NCBI RefSeq assembly: GCF_022771645.1
Contig: NZ_JALFCU010000018.1
Location: forward strand, 1-64,000
Direction: 5' to 3'
DNA from: Selenomonas sp.
GTDB lineage: Bacteria > Bacillota > Negativicutes > Selenomonadales > Selenomonadaceae
Length of the DNA: 64,000 nt
Of this stretch, positions 26,765 through 36,512 are shown piece by piece. Position 1 is the first letter of the stretch; each line of letters begins with the position of its first letter. The notes beneath the pieces were generated by a model that had not been told where the DNA came from, made no database searches, and was given only the letters and a program-made list of their open reading frames with translations. The position numbers were made by a program, and so were the translations under genes.

Positions 26765-29017
26765 ATGAGGGATACGGGAACTTCCACGAAGACCGGAAAA
26801 CAGAAAAAATTGCTGTTCCTTACGGACGTGCCGGAAATTTTGGCACGCCCGCTTTCGGCGTGCTTTGAAAAAGAAGGCTGGCGCACGGCGGCGCTCGGCG
26901 CGGCCAAAGCTGACGCGGCGCACCACCGCTATGCAGCGGACGTCATGAGCGTCGAAGCCGAGGAAATCTTCGCGCTCGAGGACATCGCCGTGCTCGTCGC
27001 GCCGCTCGCGGCGGAGCGTGCGGACGGCGTCGCACGGCTCGAGCGCTTGCTCGCGCTCGCGAAACGGCAGGCGCACATCGAGCGCGTGCTGCTCCTCGGC
27101 AGCGCGGCAGTGTTCGCAGGTAAGGGGCTTGATGCGGAGACGTCCGCGCCCGCGCCGCATTCCGTCATCGGCAAGCGCCTCGCGCGCCTCGAAACGCTCG
27201 CACTGGCGTGGAAGGCCGAAGGCCTGCCCGTGACGATCGTGCGCCTGCCGGAGCTCTGCGGCGAAGGCCTCGCGGCTGGTGACGGCTTCCTCGGCGCATT
27301 CGTCGCGGCCGCGCTCGGCGACGAGGGGACGGCGCAGGACGCCGGCAAAAAAACGTCCGGCAAAGCGACAGACGCAACGGAAGGCGCAAAAAACACGAAA
27401 ACAACGGTCCGCGTCAACGGCCCGCAGGAATTCATCGTCGCGCGCGATGCGGCGTATGGCCTGTGGAGCGCCGTCGAGCGCGGCTATTCTGACGACGTGC
27501 TGCATCTCGGCGGCGGGCAGGGCTTCGGCTTTGACACGCTGGCGGCCGAAGTGCGCGCGCTGCTGCCGGAGGGGGCGCAGCTCCCGGAGGCCGTGCAGGA
27601 GCGCGGCGGACAGGCGGCGCTCTCACTTTCGTACGGCCATCCGTTCCTTGACAGCGCCCGCGCCGCGACGGTGCTCGGCTGGCAGCCGCGCTGCGACATC
27701 CGCGAAGGCGTGTGTGCCTCCGTGCAGTCCGTCGTGGACCAGCGCGAGGCCGCGCATGCGGCGGCAGCTGCAGCCGCGCGCAAAGGCCGCGCGAAGCGCC
27801 TCTGGCGCCGTGCCGTGCCGTATGTCGAGAACCTCGCCGGCGCCGTCCTCATGTGCCTCATCGCCTATGTGCAGGGCGGGTCGCCCGTGAACCGCACGCT
27901 CCCTGTCGATTTCAATTTCGTCTACATCGGCGCGTTCGGCCTGCTCTATGGAAAGCGGCAGGCTGTCATCTCCGTCGCGGCATCGCTCGCCATCCTCATC
28001 GTAGGACTCACGTCGCATGGCGCGGAGCTCGTCAGCCTGCTGTACAACCCGATCGAGCTCCTGCATTTTGTCTCGTATCTCTTCGTCGGCGTGCTGACCG
28101 GCTATTTCGCCGACCGCGCCGACTACGAGCGCGCGGCGAACGCGTGGAAGGAACAGCGCGCGGCGGAGCGGCAGTCGTTCCTCAAGAACCTGTTCCAGGA
28201 GAGCGTGCGCGTCAAAGACCGCATGTACCGCCAGATCGTGAACTCGGATGACAGCATCGGCCGCGTCTACCGCATCGTGCGGCGGCTCGACAGCGTCGAG
28301 GAGGAAAACCTCTACACGCAGACGGCGGCCGTGACGGCAGATGTCCTCAACGTGCAGAACGTTGCCGTCTACGTCGTGAGCCGCGACGGCCTTTACCTGC
28401 GCCAGAAAGTCCGCATGGGTACGGCGGCGGCGCAGCGCCCGCATTCGCTGCGCGTCGATGACAACGACTACCTCACAGACCTGTTCCGGACGCAGCGCGT
28501 GTTCGCGAACCGTGCGTTGCAGGATGGCGTGCCCGACCTCGCCGCGCCCGTCGTCTACGATGAGCGCGTCATCGCCGTCATCGAGATCTACGACCTCGAT
28601 TTCGGCCAGTGGAGTTACTATGAGCAGAATTTGTTGTCTCTGACAGCGCGCCTCGTCGCGGCGTCCATCGGCCGCGCGTGGCATTTCGAGCAGGAGGCGG
28701 CGGAAAAGCGCTACCTGCCCGGTACGCGCATCCTCAAAAACTCCGAGTTCGAGAAAGTCCTCCACGAGCTCGCGGAGCGCCGCCGCGTCACGAAAGACAA
28801 CCCGGCAGCGTTGCTGCCTGTCGTCACGACCGGCCTCTCGCTCGCGGAGATCGACGAGCGTTTGTCGCGCTGCATCCGTACGGAGGACTTCGCCGGCGAA
28901 TACGACGGCGGCGTCGCTCTTTTGTTGCCGGACGTCGCAGGCGACACGCTGCGCCTCGTGCGCGACCGCCTCGCGCGCGCAGGCGTCGAGACGGACGAGG
29001 GAAGGGCGGTGGTCTGA
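26765..29017 (+). CDS. pelD: PelD-like c-di-GMP receptor fused to an SDR-like domain
   Basis: ATG 26765 follows CGGAG. The 750-residue protein has an epimerase/SDR-like N-terminus (1 to about 330), four hydrophobic segments (about 355-460), a GAF domain (about 500-650) and a degenerate GGDEF domain (about 660-750). In the last, RTED stands five residues before DGGVA exactly as the RxxD inhibitory site stands before GGEEF in diguanylate cyclases; the catalytic motif is lost. PelD of Pseudomonas binds c-di-GMP through such a site and switches on Pel synthesis. The SDR part lacks a clear GxxGxxG motif and has Ser in place of the catalytic Tyr, so it is probably not an active epimerase. First gene of the pel run; it overlaps pelE. 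Confidence 0.85.
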   Translation: MRDTGTSTKTGKQKKLLFLTDVPEILARPLSACFEKEGWRTAALGAAKADAAHHRYAADVMSVEAEEIFALEDIAVLVAPLAAERADGVARLERLLALAKRQAHIERVLLLGSAAVFAGKGLDAETSAPAPHSVIGKRLARLETLALAWKAEGLPVTIVRLPELCGEGLAAGDGFLGAFVAAALGDEGTAQDAGKKTSGKATDATEGAKNTKTTVRVNGPQEFIVARDAAYGLWSAVERGYSDDVLHLGGGQGFGFDTLAAEVRALLPEGAQLPEAVQERGGQAALSLSYGHPFLDSARAATVLGWQPRCDIREGVCASVQSVVDQREAAHAAAAAAARKGRAKRLWRRAVPYVENLAGAVLMCLIAYVQGGSPVNRTLPVDFNFVYIGAFGLLYGKRQAVISVAASLAILIVGLTSHGAELVSLLYNPIELLHFVSYLFVGVLTGYFADRADYERAANAWKEQRAAERQSFLKNLFQESVRVKDRMYRQIVNSDDSIGRVYRIVRRLDSVEEENLYTQTAAVTADVLNVQNVAVYVVSRDGLYLRQKVRMGTAAAQRPHSLRVDDNDYLTDLFRTQRVFANRALQDGVPDLAAPVVYDERVIAVIEIYDLDFGQWSYYEQNLLSLTARLVAASIGRAWHFEQEAAEKRYLPGTRILKNSEFEKVLHELAERRRVTKDNPAALLPVVTTGLSLAEIDERLSRCIRTEDFAGEYDGGVALLLPDVAGDTLRLVRDRLARAGVETDEGRAVV

Positions 29018-29910
29018 TGCCGTTCTACGTTTTTGCCATCATCCATGTGGCCATCGCGGCGCTCTGGCTGTTCGTCGCGAGCCGCTTCCGCCGCACGCAG
29101 CAGGCGGCGTGCGAGGCGCTGCTCATCTTCTTGCTGCCCGTTGTCGGCTTTCTCATCCTCCTGTTCTGGCGTATCGCGTGCCTCATCGCGCACTCCGATA
29201 CGAACCGGCCGGAGTACCATCCGGAAGAGCGCGATGAGTTTTCGCCCGGCACGATGGAGTACCAGGCGGACATCGTGCCGCTCAGCGACACGTATCTCCT
29301 CGGCGATGCGCGCATGAAGCGCCGCCTGTTCACGGACGCCATCAAGCAGGAGGTCGTCGAGAACCCTGACATTTTGCAGCAGGCCGTCCATGACGAAGAC
29401 CGCGAGATCACGTATTACGCCGTCTCGATGATGACGGCGCAGATGGAAAAAGTCACGGAAGACATCGAAGCGACGAAAAAGGAGCTCGAAGCGAAGACAG
29501 ATGTAGACGGACGCGATGAATTGCTCGACCGCTATGCCGGCCTGCTCGAGACGTATCTCGAGAACGGCTACGGCGACGCGAAGAGCCGTTCGCTCATGGA
29601 GCACGAGCTCCGCGCGACGCTGACGCAGCTCGTGCAGCATTCGTCGGAAACGGCGGCGAGCCGCGAGCGGCAGATTCGCGCGTTTTTGCGCGGCAAGGAA
29701 TACGAGGAGGCGGCTGCGGCCTGTGCGCGCTATGCGGAGGCGTGTGCGGGCGAGGAAGGCCCGGCGTACATGAAGCTCGTCATCGCGGCGGCGCGCCACG
29801 ATGCGGCGGGCGTGCAGGCGGCGCTCGCGGAACTCCGCGCGCTCCCTGTGCGCCTGTCGCCGCGTGCGCTCCGGGCCATCCGCTACTGGGGAGGTGCGGC
29901 GGATGAATAA
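29017..29910 (+). CDS. pelE: PelE-like membrane protein
   Basis: ATG 29017 overlaps the pelD stop (TGATG). The 297-residue protein has two N-terminal hydrophobic segments (about 4-20 and 30-50) followed by a charged helical cytoplasmic domain rich in Ala and Glu, including a coiled coil about 140-170 and TPR-like helices near the C-terminus (EYEEAAAACARYAEAC). This layout and the place directly after pelD agree with PelE, which is part of the inner-membrane Pel synthase complex with PelD, PelF and PelG. Sequence similarity to known PelE is low in my reading, so the name rests mostly on position and topology. Confidence 0.7.
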   Translation: MPFYVFAIIHVAIAALWLFVASRFRRTQQAACEALLIFLLPVVGFLILLFWRIACLIAHSDTNRPEYHPEERDEFSPGTMEYQADIVPLSDTYLLGDARMKRRLFTDAIKQEVVENPDILQQAVHDEDREITYYAVSMMTAQMEKVTEDIEATKKELEAKTDVDGRDELLDRYAGLLETYLENGYGDAKSRSLMEHELRATLTQLVQHSSETAASRERQIRAFLRGKEYEEAAAACARYAEACAGEEGPAYMKLVIAAARHDAAGVQAALAELRALPVRLSPRALRAIRYWGGAADE

Positions 29911-31723
29911 GCGCAACATCGTCCTGCTGTTCGTGTTCGCGGCGCTCCTCGGCTGCTTCTTCCAGTACACGCGCCTTGACGGCTTCCTGCACCTCGGCGC
30001 CGTGCAGAACCAGCGGACTGCAGAGCAAACGGAGCAGGCTCCGTGGCAGGACGCGGACACGATCGAGCGCGATCACTACGTCATCGTCTACGACCCGACA
30101 GACGTGCCGAGCATGTACTCGCGCCACAACGTCGAGCGGATGCTGACGGAGCAGAAAAAATCGTTCGAGAGCTACGCGTTTTACGATGCGGTGAACATCC
30201 CCGAGACGACGCGCGGCATCATTGTGACGACGGGGCGTCTCGGCATGGTCGCCTCGATGGAAAACGTGCTGGACTATGTAAGGAACGGCGGCACGGTGCT
30301 CCTCACGCAGCATGTCGACCCGCGCGAAGGCGAGCCGATGGGGAGCGATGTGCTCCAGGCGTTCGGCATCGCGGGCGTCGGCGGCGACGTCGAGGCGCCG
30401 GGTGTGCAGTTCCTCACGAACTTCGTCATCGGCGCGAAAGGGCAGAAATTCGAAAAAGGCTCTGTTTATTCGACGACGGCGAAGGACATCACGCTGACGC
30501 CGGACAGCGAAGTTGAGGCCGAGAGCGTCACGGGTTTGCCGCTCGTTTGGGGGCACGCCTACGGCGACGGCAAGATTTACGCGTACAACGGCGTCGAGCG
30601 TGATGACAAGACGAACGAAGGCTTCCTCGCGGCCATGATCGCGCATTGTGGCACGGAAGCCATTTATCCCGTCGTCGGCGTGAAGCTGTTCTTCATCGAC
30701 GATTTCCCTGCGCCGACGCCCGAGGGCGATTTTTCGAAGATTTACGATGAGACGGGGCTGTCGACGGCCGACTTTTACCGTCAGGAATGGTGGCCGTGGA
30801 TGCTCGACAACGCGAAGCGCTTCGGCATCAAGTATACGGGCCTCATCATCGAGACGTACGGCGACCAGGTGCACGGGCCGTTCCACGAGCTCTCCGGGCG
30901 GAGCGCCCGCGATAACGTCGTCATCTACGGCCGCGAGTTGCTGAAGGCCGGCGGCGAGCTCGGCCTGCACGGCTACAACCACCAGTCGCTCGCCGTCGCG
31001 GGCTACAACCAGGACAAGCTCGGCTATGTGCCGTGGGACAATGAGCAGGACATGATCGAGGCGATGCAGGAGCTGCACCGCTATGTCAAGAGCCTGTATC
31101 CCGATTACGAGTTCCGCGTCTACGTGCCGCCGTCCGACATCCTGAGCCCCGAGGGCTACGATGCGGTGAAACAGGCCGTGCCGACCGTCAACATCATGGC
31201 GTCGCTCTACGACGGCCTGCCGAGCGAGAAGGCGTTCTACCAGGATTACAAGCGCAACGCGGACGGCTCGTATGAGATCCCGCGCATCTCGTCGGGCTAT
31301 GTGCCGGACAGCTTCATGCGCTGGTCGGTCTACAGCCTCATCAACCACCTTGGCATCTTCTCGCATTTCGTCCATCCCGACGAGATGTTTTATGAGGAAA
31401 GCAAGGACAAGTCGTGGGCGGACATGAAAACGGGGCTCACGGCATTCCTCGACGAGATGGAGACGCATTTCCCGTGGCTCACGCCCGTCACGGCCTCGGA
31501 GAGCACGCCGTATTTCGACGATTTCTTCGATGTGGATTACCGCGTCGTGCGGCAGCCAGAATTTTTGGAAATCCACGCATGGAACCATCGCGGCGAAGCG
31601 CGTTTCCTGCTGCGCTCGGACAAGATGCTCGACCGCGCAGAAAATTGCACGGCCGACGTCGTCGACGACGGCGCCTACCTCGTGCGCATGACGGGCGACA
31701 GCGCGCGCCTTTATTGGCGCTGA
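29903..31723 (+). CDS. DUF2194 polysaccharide deacetylase-like protein, copy 1
   Basis: The 606-residue protein starts at ATG 29903, overlapping pelE. An N-terminal hydrophobic segment (about 5-22) anchors or exports it. The first part is a ThuA/glutaminase-like fold region; the second has NodB-type metal and catalytic motifs: Asp266-Asp267 in FFIDDFPAP, His356 and His360 in GLHGYNHQ, and Arg405 with Pro in FRVYVPPS. These make a de-N-acetylase of the growing polymer likely. DUF2194 proteins act as the deacetylase part in Gram-positive pel clusters, separate from the hydrolase; in Pseudomonas both belong to PelA. Partial deacetylation makes Pel cationic. Confidence 0.8.
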   Translation: MNKRNIVLLFVFAALLGCFFQYTRLDGFLHLGAVQNQRTAEQTEQAPWQDADTIERDHYVIVYDPTDVPSMYSRHNVERMLTEQKKSFESYAFYDAVNIPETTRGIIVTTGRLGMVASMENVLDYVRNGGTVLLTQHVDPREGEPMGSDVLQAFGIAGVGGDVEAPGVQFLTNFVIGAKGQKFEKGSVYSTTAKDITLTPDSEVEAESVTGLPLVWGHAYGDGKIYAYNGVERDDKTNEGFLAAMIAHCGTEAIYPVVGVKLFFIDDFPAPTPEGDFSKIYDETGLSTADFYRQEWWPWMLDNAKRFGIKYTGLIIETYGDQVHGPFHELSGRSARDNVVIYGRELLKAGGELGLHGYNHQSLAVAGYNQDKLGYVPWDNEQDMIEAMQELHRYVKSLYPDYEFRVYVPPSDILSPEGYDAVKQAVPTVNIMASLYDGLPSEKAFYQDYKRNADGSYEIPRISSGYVPDSFMRWSVYSLINHLGIFSHFVHPDEMFYEESKDKSWADMKTGLTAFLDEMETHFPWLTPVTASESTPYFDDFFDVDYRVVRQPEFLEIHAWNHRGEARFLLRSDKMLDRAENCTADVVDDGAYLVRMTGDSARLYWR

Positions 31724-31756
31724 CGGCCATCCGTTTTTGGAGAGGGGGAACAAGGC

Positions 31757-33586
31757 ATGAACCAGCGGAATACCGTTTTGCTCTTTCTGTTCGCGGCGTT
31801 CCTCGCCTTCTTCCTCCAGTATGCGCGTCTTGATGGCTTCTTGTATCTCGACGCGGTGAAGAACACGAGCCTGTGGGGCACGATGGCAAAGAAAGCGCCA
31901 TGGGCCGAGGCGGACAGCGTCTCGCGCGACCGCTACGTCATCATCTACGATCCGATGGACGTGATGAGCATGTACGCGCGGCACAATGCGGAGACGATGC
32001 TCTTGGAGCAGAAGAAATCGTATGAGAGCCATCCGTTTTATGAAGCGTCGCTGAAGATTCCTGCGGACACGCGTGGCGTGCTCCTCGCGACGGGACGTCT
32101 CGGCGCGATCGCCGGGATGCGGGATGTGATCGACTACGTTGCGCATGGCGGCACGGCCGTGCTGCTGCAGCATCCCGAGCCGTCCGAGGCCATCTCTGCC
32201 GATGTGCTTGCCGCCTTCGGCCTGACGAGCATCGGCGGCAAGATCGAGACGCCGGGCATCCATTTTTTGACGAATTTCGTCCTCGGGGTGCAGGGCAAAA
32301 CGTTCGAGAAGGGTACGATCTATGCGACGGCGGCAAGAGAGCTCGTCCTTGCCAGCGATGCCGAGGTCGAGGCCGAGAGCGTCACAGGCGTGCCGCTCGT
32401 CTGGCGTCATGCGTATGGCGATGGAAACATCTATGCCTACAACGGCACGGAGCGCGATGACAAGACGAACGAAGGCTTGCTCGCGGCCATGATCGCGCAT
32501 TGCGGCGCGGACAGCCTCTATCCCGTCGTCGGCGTCAAGCTGTTCTTCCTCGATGATTTCCCCGCGCCGACGCCCGAAGGGGATTTCTCGAAAATCTACG
32601 AGGAGACGGGGCTTTCGACGGCGGACTTTTACCACAAGGCGTGGTGGCCGTGGATGCTGGCCGCAGCGAAGCGCTATGACCTGAAGTACACGGGCGTGAT
32701 GATCGAGACGTACGGGGCGCAGGTCCATGGCCCGTTCCAAGAGCTTCCTGGACGCGCGGCGCGGGACAACGTCATCATCTATGGCCGCGAGCTGTTGCAA
32801 GCGGGCGGCGAGCTCGGCCTCCACGGATACAACCATCAGTCGCTCGCGTCCGCCGGCTATGGCGAGGACGTGCACGGCTATGTGCCGTGGGAGAGCGAGC
32901 AGGACATGATCGAGGCGACGCAGGAGCTTTACCGCTATGCGAAAAGCCTGTACCCGGGCTACGAGTTCCGCGTCTATATGCCGCCGTCGAATGTCCTGAG
33001 TCCCGAAGGAAAGGATGCCGTCAAGCAGGCCGTGCCGACGCTGAAAATCATAGCCTCGCTCTACGATGGCCCGCCGAGCGAAAAAGCATACTATCAGAAC
33101 TACAAACGCAATGATGACGGCTCGTATGAGCTCCCGCGCATTTCGGCCGGCTTCCTGCCGGACAGCATCACGCGGTGGTCGGTCGACAGCCTCATCAACC
33201 ATCGCGGCGTCTTCGCGCATTTCGTCCATCCCGACGAGATGTTTTACAAGGAAAGCAAGGACAAGTCGTGGGCGGATATGCGGGAGGGCCTCACGAACTT
33301 CCTCGACGAGACGGAGGCGCAGTACCCCTGGCTCACGCCCGTCACGGCGTCGGAGAGCACGCGGTATTTCGATGACTATTTCGACGTCGACTTCCGCGTC
33401 GTGCGGCGGGCGGAATCCCTCGAGATCCACGCGTGGAACTATCGCGGCGAAGCGCGCTTCCTGCTGCGCTCGGACAAGGTGCTCGACCGGACAGTGGGCT
33501 GCACGGCGGACGTCGTCGGCGACAGCGTCTACTTTGTGCGCATGACGGGGGACAGCGCGCGCTTGTATTGGAGGGACAGCGAATGA
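31757..33586 (+). CDS. DUF2194 polysaccharide deacetylase-like protein, copy 2
   Basis: This 609-residue paralogue of the upstream gene starts at ATG 31757 after GAGAGGGGG. It keeps the same order of motifs: N-terminal hydrophobic anchor, LFFLDDFPAPTPEGDFSKIY, ELGLHGYNHQSLA, and FRVYMPPSNVLSPEG. The two copies are closely similar over their whole length, with the central and C-terminal parts almost colinear, so they arose by tandem duplication. Both keep the Asp-Asp, His-x3-His and Arg residues, so both should be active. They may work as a pair or differ in substrate position. It overlaps pelF by four bases. Confidence 0.8.
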   Translation: MNQRNTVLLFLFAAFLAFFLQYARLDGFLYLDAVKNTSLWGTMAKKAPWAEADSVSRDRYVIIYDPMDVMSMYARHNAETMLLEQKKSYESHPFYEASLKIPADTRGVLLATGRLGAIAGMRDVIDYVAHGGTAVLLQHPEPSEAISADVLAAFGLTSIGGKIETPGIHFLTNFVLGVQGKTFEKGTIYATAARELVLASDAEVEAESVTGVPLVWRHAYGDGNIYAYNGTERDDKTNEGLLAAMIAHCGADSLYPVVGVKLFFLDDFPAPTPEGDFSKIYEETGLSTADFYHKAWWPWMLAAAKRYDLKYTGVMIETYGAQVHGPFQELPGRAARDNVIIYGRELLQAGGELGLHGYNHQSLASAGYGEDVHGYVPWESEQDMIEATQELYRYAKSLYPGYEFRVYMPPSNVLSPEGKDAVKQAVPTLKIIASLYDGPPSEKAYYQNYKRNDDGSYELPRISAGFLPDSITRWSVDSLINHRGVFAHFVHPDEMFYKESKDKSWADMREGLTNFLDETEAQYPWLTPVTASESTRYFDDYFDVDFRVVRRAESLEIHAWNYRGEARFLLRSDKVLDRTVGCTADVVGDSVYFVRMTGDSARLYWRDSE

Positions 33587-35040
33587 AGGTTTGCCTGCTC
33601 ACGGAGGGGTCGTACCCGTACGTCGTCGGCGGCGTCTCGTCGTGGACGCAGATGCTCATGGAAGGGCTGCCGGACGTCGAGTTCGTCGTCTACTCCATCG
33701 GCGCCGAGGCGAAAGACCGCGGCCAGTTCAAATACAAGCTGCCGAAAAATTGCGCGGGCGTCCACGAAGTCTTCCTCGACGAGATCCTCGCGCTGCCGTC
33801 GCGCGGCATGAGGGAAAATGTGCTGAAGCCCGAAGACCGTGACGTGCTTTATGACCTCGTGCTCGGCGAGAAGGCCATTGACCTTGCGGCGCTCATCCGT
33901 ATCTTCCGCCAGAAGCGATGGAAGAGCCCGCTCGACATTTTCATGTCGAGCGACTTCTTCGATGTCATCCAGCGCGTCTACCGCGAGCGGTTCGACTACC
34001 TGCCGTTCACGGATTATTTCTGGACGATGCGGTCGATGCTGCTGCCGCTGTATTATCTCTTGCAGCAGGAGCTTCCAGAGGCCGATGTCTACCACAGCGT
34101 CGCGACGGGCTACTGCGGCGTCTTGGGCGGCGTGGCCGCGACGGTGTATCACAAGCCGTTCATGATCACGGAGCACGGCATCTACTCGCGCGAGCGCGAG
34201 GCCGAGATCATCAAGAGCGATTGGGCGAAAGGCGACTTCAAATCCGTCTGGATCGCGTATTTCTACCATCTCGCGCGCATGGCGTACGAGGCGGCCGACC
34301 ACGTCTATACGCTGTTCGAGCACAACGCGGTCATCGAGCGCGAGCTCGGCTGCGCGCCGGAAAAGATCGGCATCGTGCCGAACGGCATTCACATGGAGCG
34401 CTTCGCGGGCATCTCGCCGCTCACGGATCATGGCGGCCCCGTCACGATCGGCGCTGTCGTGCGCGTTGTGCCGATCAAGGACATCGTGACGCTCCTGCGC
34501 GCGTTTTTCCTCGTGCAGCAGGAGCTCCCGGACGCGAAGCTCTACGTCATGGGCAACCTCGAGGAAGACCCGGAGTATGTCGACCTTGTGCGCCGCACGG
34601 CAAAGACGCTCGGCGTGCAGAACGTGACGTTCACGGGCTCGATCAACGTCGCGGAGTACCTGCCGCGCATGGACATCCTCGTGCTGTCCTCCATCAGCGA
34701 AGGGCAGCCGCTCTCCGTGCTCGAAGGCTTCGCCGCGCATCGCCCGTACGTCACGACGGATGTCGGCTGCTGCCGTGAGCTCATCTACGGCGACAGCCGC
34801 GACACGCTCGGCACGGCCGGCGCCGTCGTCGCGCCGATGGATTATGAGGCTATGGCCGAGGAGATCCTGCGGCTCGCGCGCGACTACGAACTGCGCCGCA
34901 ACATGGCGGCCGTCGGCTATGAGCGCGCGAAGACATATTACACGTACGAGCAATTCATCGACGCGTACAAAAAGATTTACGCACAAGAAGAAGCATTGGG
35001 AAGGCAGGGAACGGCATGGCAGGCGTCGGCTTCGAACTGA
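33583..35040 (+). CDS. pelF: Pel polysaccharide glycosyltransferase PelF
   Basis: The 485-residue GT4 enzyme begins MKVCLLTEGSYPYVVGGVSSW, the PelF N-terminal signature. It also has DVYHSVATGYCGVLG, ITEHGIYSREREAEI, IGIVPNGIHMERF and the GT-B E-x7-E motif in SEGQPLSVLEGFA. PelF polymerises Pel from a UDP-activated amino sugar in the cytoplasm at the PelDEG complex. ATG overlaps the previous stop (ATGA). Its own end overlaps pelG by 25 bases. Usual length is about 500 residues, so this is intact. Confidence 0.95.
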   Translation: MKVCLLTEGSYPYVVGGVSSWTQMLMEGLPDVEFVVYSIGAEAKDRGQFKYKLPKNCAGVHEVFLDEILALPSRGMRENVLKPEDRDVLYDLVLGEKAIDLAALIRIFRQKRWKSPLDIFMSSDFFDVIQRVYRERFDYLPFTDYFWTMRSMLLPLYYLLQQELPEADVYHSVATGYCGVLGGVAATVYHKPFMITEHGIYSREREAEIIKSDWAKGDFKSVWIAYFYHLARMAYEAADHVYTLFEHNAVIERELGCAPEKIGIVPNGIHMERFAGISPLTDHGGPVTIGAVVRVVPIKDIVTLLRAFFLVQQELPDAKLYVMGNLEEDPEYVDLVRRTAKTLGVQNVTFTGSINVAEYLPRMDILVLSSISEGQPLSVLEGFAAHRPYVTTDVGCCRELIYGDSRDTLGTAGAVVAPMDYEAMAEEILRLARDYELRRNMAAVGYERAKTYYTYEQFIDAYKKIYAQEEALGRQGTAWQASASN

Positions 35041-36494
35041 AGAAACTGTTCCGCGCGCACACGGCGGCGGGGCACATCAAGGCGTACACGTATTCGACAA
35101 TCATCACGTCCGGCCCGTTCTTGCTGCTGACGGGCATGGTGCTCGGCATCCAGCTGCTCTTCGCCATCGCGGGCGTCTCGAGCGACGAGTCCGGCCTCTT
35201 CGTCGCGTCCGTCGTCTACGCGTTCGTTTTCTCGCAGATTTTGTCGAGCGGCTTCACGATGGTCTTGACGCGCTATCTTGCAGATTGCCTTTCTGTCGAG
35301 TATTATGAAGATGTGACGGGCTCGCTGTTCGGCATGTGCGCCATCCTCATGGCGCTCGGCTCTGCCGTCGCCGTCGCGTTCTACTGGGGCACGCCGCTGG
35401 GGGCGTTCACGGAAGCGCTCGCCTATACGTTCTTCCTCGAGCTGCTCGTCATCTGGGTCGAGAGCGTATATCTCACAGCTGTGAAAAAATTCAAGCGCCT
35501 CATCGTCGGCTTTGCGGCCGGCGCGGTGCTCGCCGTCGCGAGTGCGTTCGTCCTGCTCGCGACGCATTGGGTGAGCGCGGCGGACGCGGGGCTGCTTGCC
35601 GTCGTCATCGGCATGGGCTTCCTCGATGCCGTGTTCCTCTATCACATCACGCATCATTTCGGCCTACCAAAATACGGCAACTGTTTTGCATTTCTGCCGT
35701 ATCTCGAAAAGCATTGGCGCCTCTTCGTCGCGTCGGCCGCGTACACCGTCGGCCTCTTCGCGCCGAACATCATCATCTGGCAGGGGCCGTGGGGCGTCGA
35801 CGTCGCCGGCACGTACGTCTACGCGCCGCAGTACGATGTCGTGACGTTCTACGCATTCCTGTCGCTGCTGCCGCTCATGGCGCTGTTCGTCGTCGCAACG
35901 GAGACGCGCTTTTACGAAAAATACGCCGCGTATTTCGATGCCATCACGCGGCGCGGTAACTTGCGCGAGATCGAGGATGCGCGGCAGGATCTCACGTATA
36001 CGCTGTGGTTCGAGCTGCGGCAGGTCGTCGAGTTTCAGATGCTCTTCACGCTCGTGTTCCTCGCGCTCGGCAGCTACCTCCTGACGTTCGCCGGCGTCGA
36101 CTTCAATGCGTCGAACATGTACGGCGTGCTGCTGTTCGCGGCGTTCTTCACGGGCGTGTACCAGATCATCTTCATCCTGCTGACGTATTTTGACATTCAG
36201 CAGGACGTCATGCGCGCCGGGCTCGTGTTCCTCTTGGGCAACATCGTCTTCGGCCTGCTCGGCCTCTATGTGCTTGGCGTGACGAGCTACGGCTTCACGT
36301 TCTTCCTCGCCGCCGGCCTCGCGCTCTTCTGCGCCTGGAGCGAGCTCACCCATTTCGCGCGCCGCATCGACTACTGCGTCTACTGCGCCCAGCCCGTCTT
36401 CTACCGCGCCCCGCACGGCATCCTGACGCGCCTCGCGACAAAACTCTGCGGCGGGCAGCTCGTTGACTTGGAACAATTGGCAGAGAGAAAATAA
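35016..36494 (+). CDS. pelG: Pel inner-membrane transport protein PelG
   Basis: The 492-residue protein begins MAGVGFELKKLFRAHTAAGH and has about twelve hydrophobic segments, the MATE/MOP-like Wzx-type fold of PelG. Motifs such as SSGFTMVLTRYLADCLSVEYY and YAPQYDVVTFYAFLSLLPLM are family typical. It moves the Pel chain across the inner membrane together with PelF, PelD and PelE. Translation is coupled by overlap with pelF. No terminator is seen before the next gene, 18 bases on, so the beta-barrel protein should belong to the same transcript. Confidence 0.93.
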   Translation: MAGVGFELKKLFRAHTAAGHIKAYTYSTIITSGPFLLLTGMVLGIQLLFAIAGVSSDESGLFVASVVYAFVFSQILSSGFTMVLTRYLADCLSVEYYEDVTGSLFGMCAILMALGSAVAVAFYWGTPLGAFTEALAYTFFLELLVIWVESVYLTAVKKFKRLIVGFAAGAVLAVASAFVLLATHWVSAADAGLLAVVIGMGFLDAVFLYHITHHFGLPKYGNCFAFLPYLEKHWRLFVASAAYTVGLFAPNIIIWQGPWGVDVAGTYVYAPQYDVVTFYAFLSLLPLMALFVVATETRFYEKYAAYFDAITRRGNLREIEDARQDLTYTLWFELRQVVEFQMLFTLVFLALGSYLLTFAGVDFNASNMYGVLLFAAFFTGVYQIIFILLTYFDIQQDVMRAGLVFLLGNIVFGLLGLYVLGVTSYGFTFFLAAGLALFCAWSELTHFARRIDYCVYCAQPVFYRAPHGILTRLATKLCGGQLVDLEQLAERK

Positions 36495-36512
36495 AGGAAG
36501 GAGGCGACCGCT

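Noticed and set aside
29780..33430. Very long open frame on the minus strand across the two DUF2194 genes
   Set aside because: It is the mirror of two well-supported plus-strand genes, rich in Arg, His, Asp and Val without any domain, an effect of GC-rich codon use.
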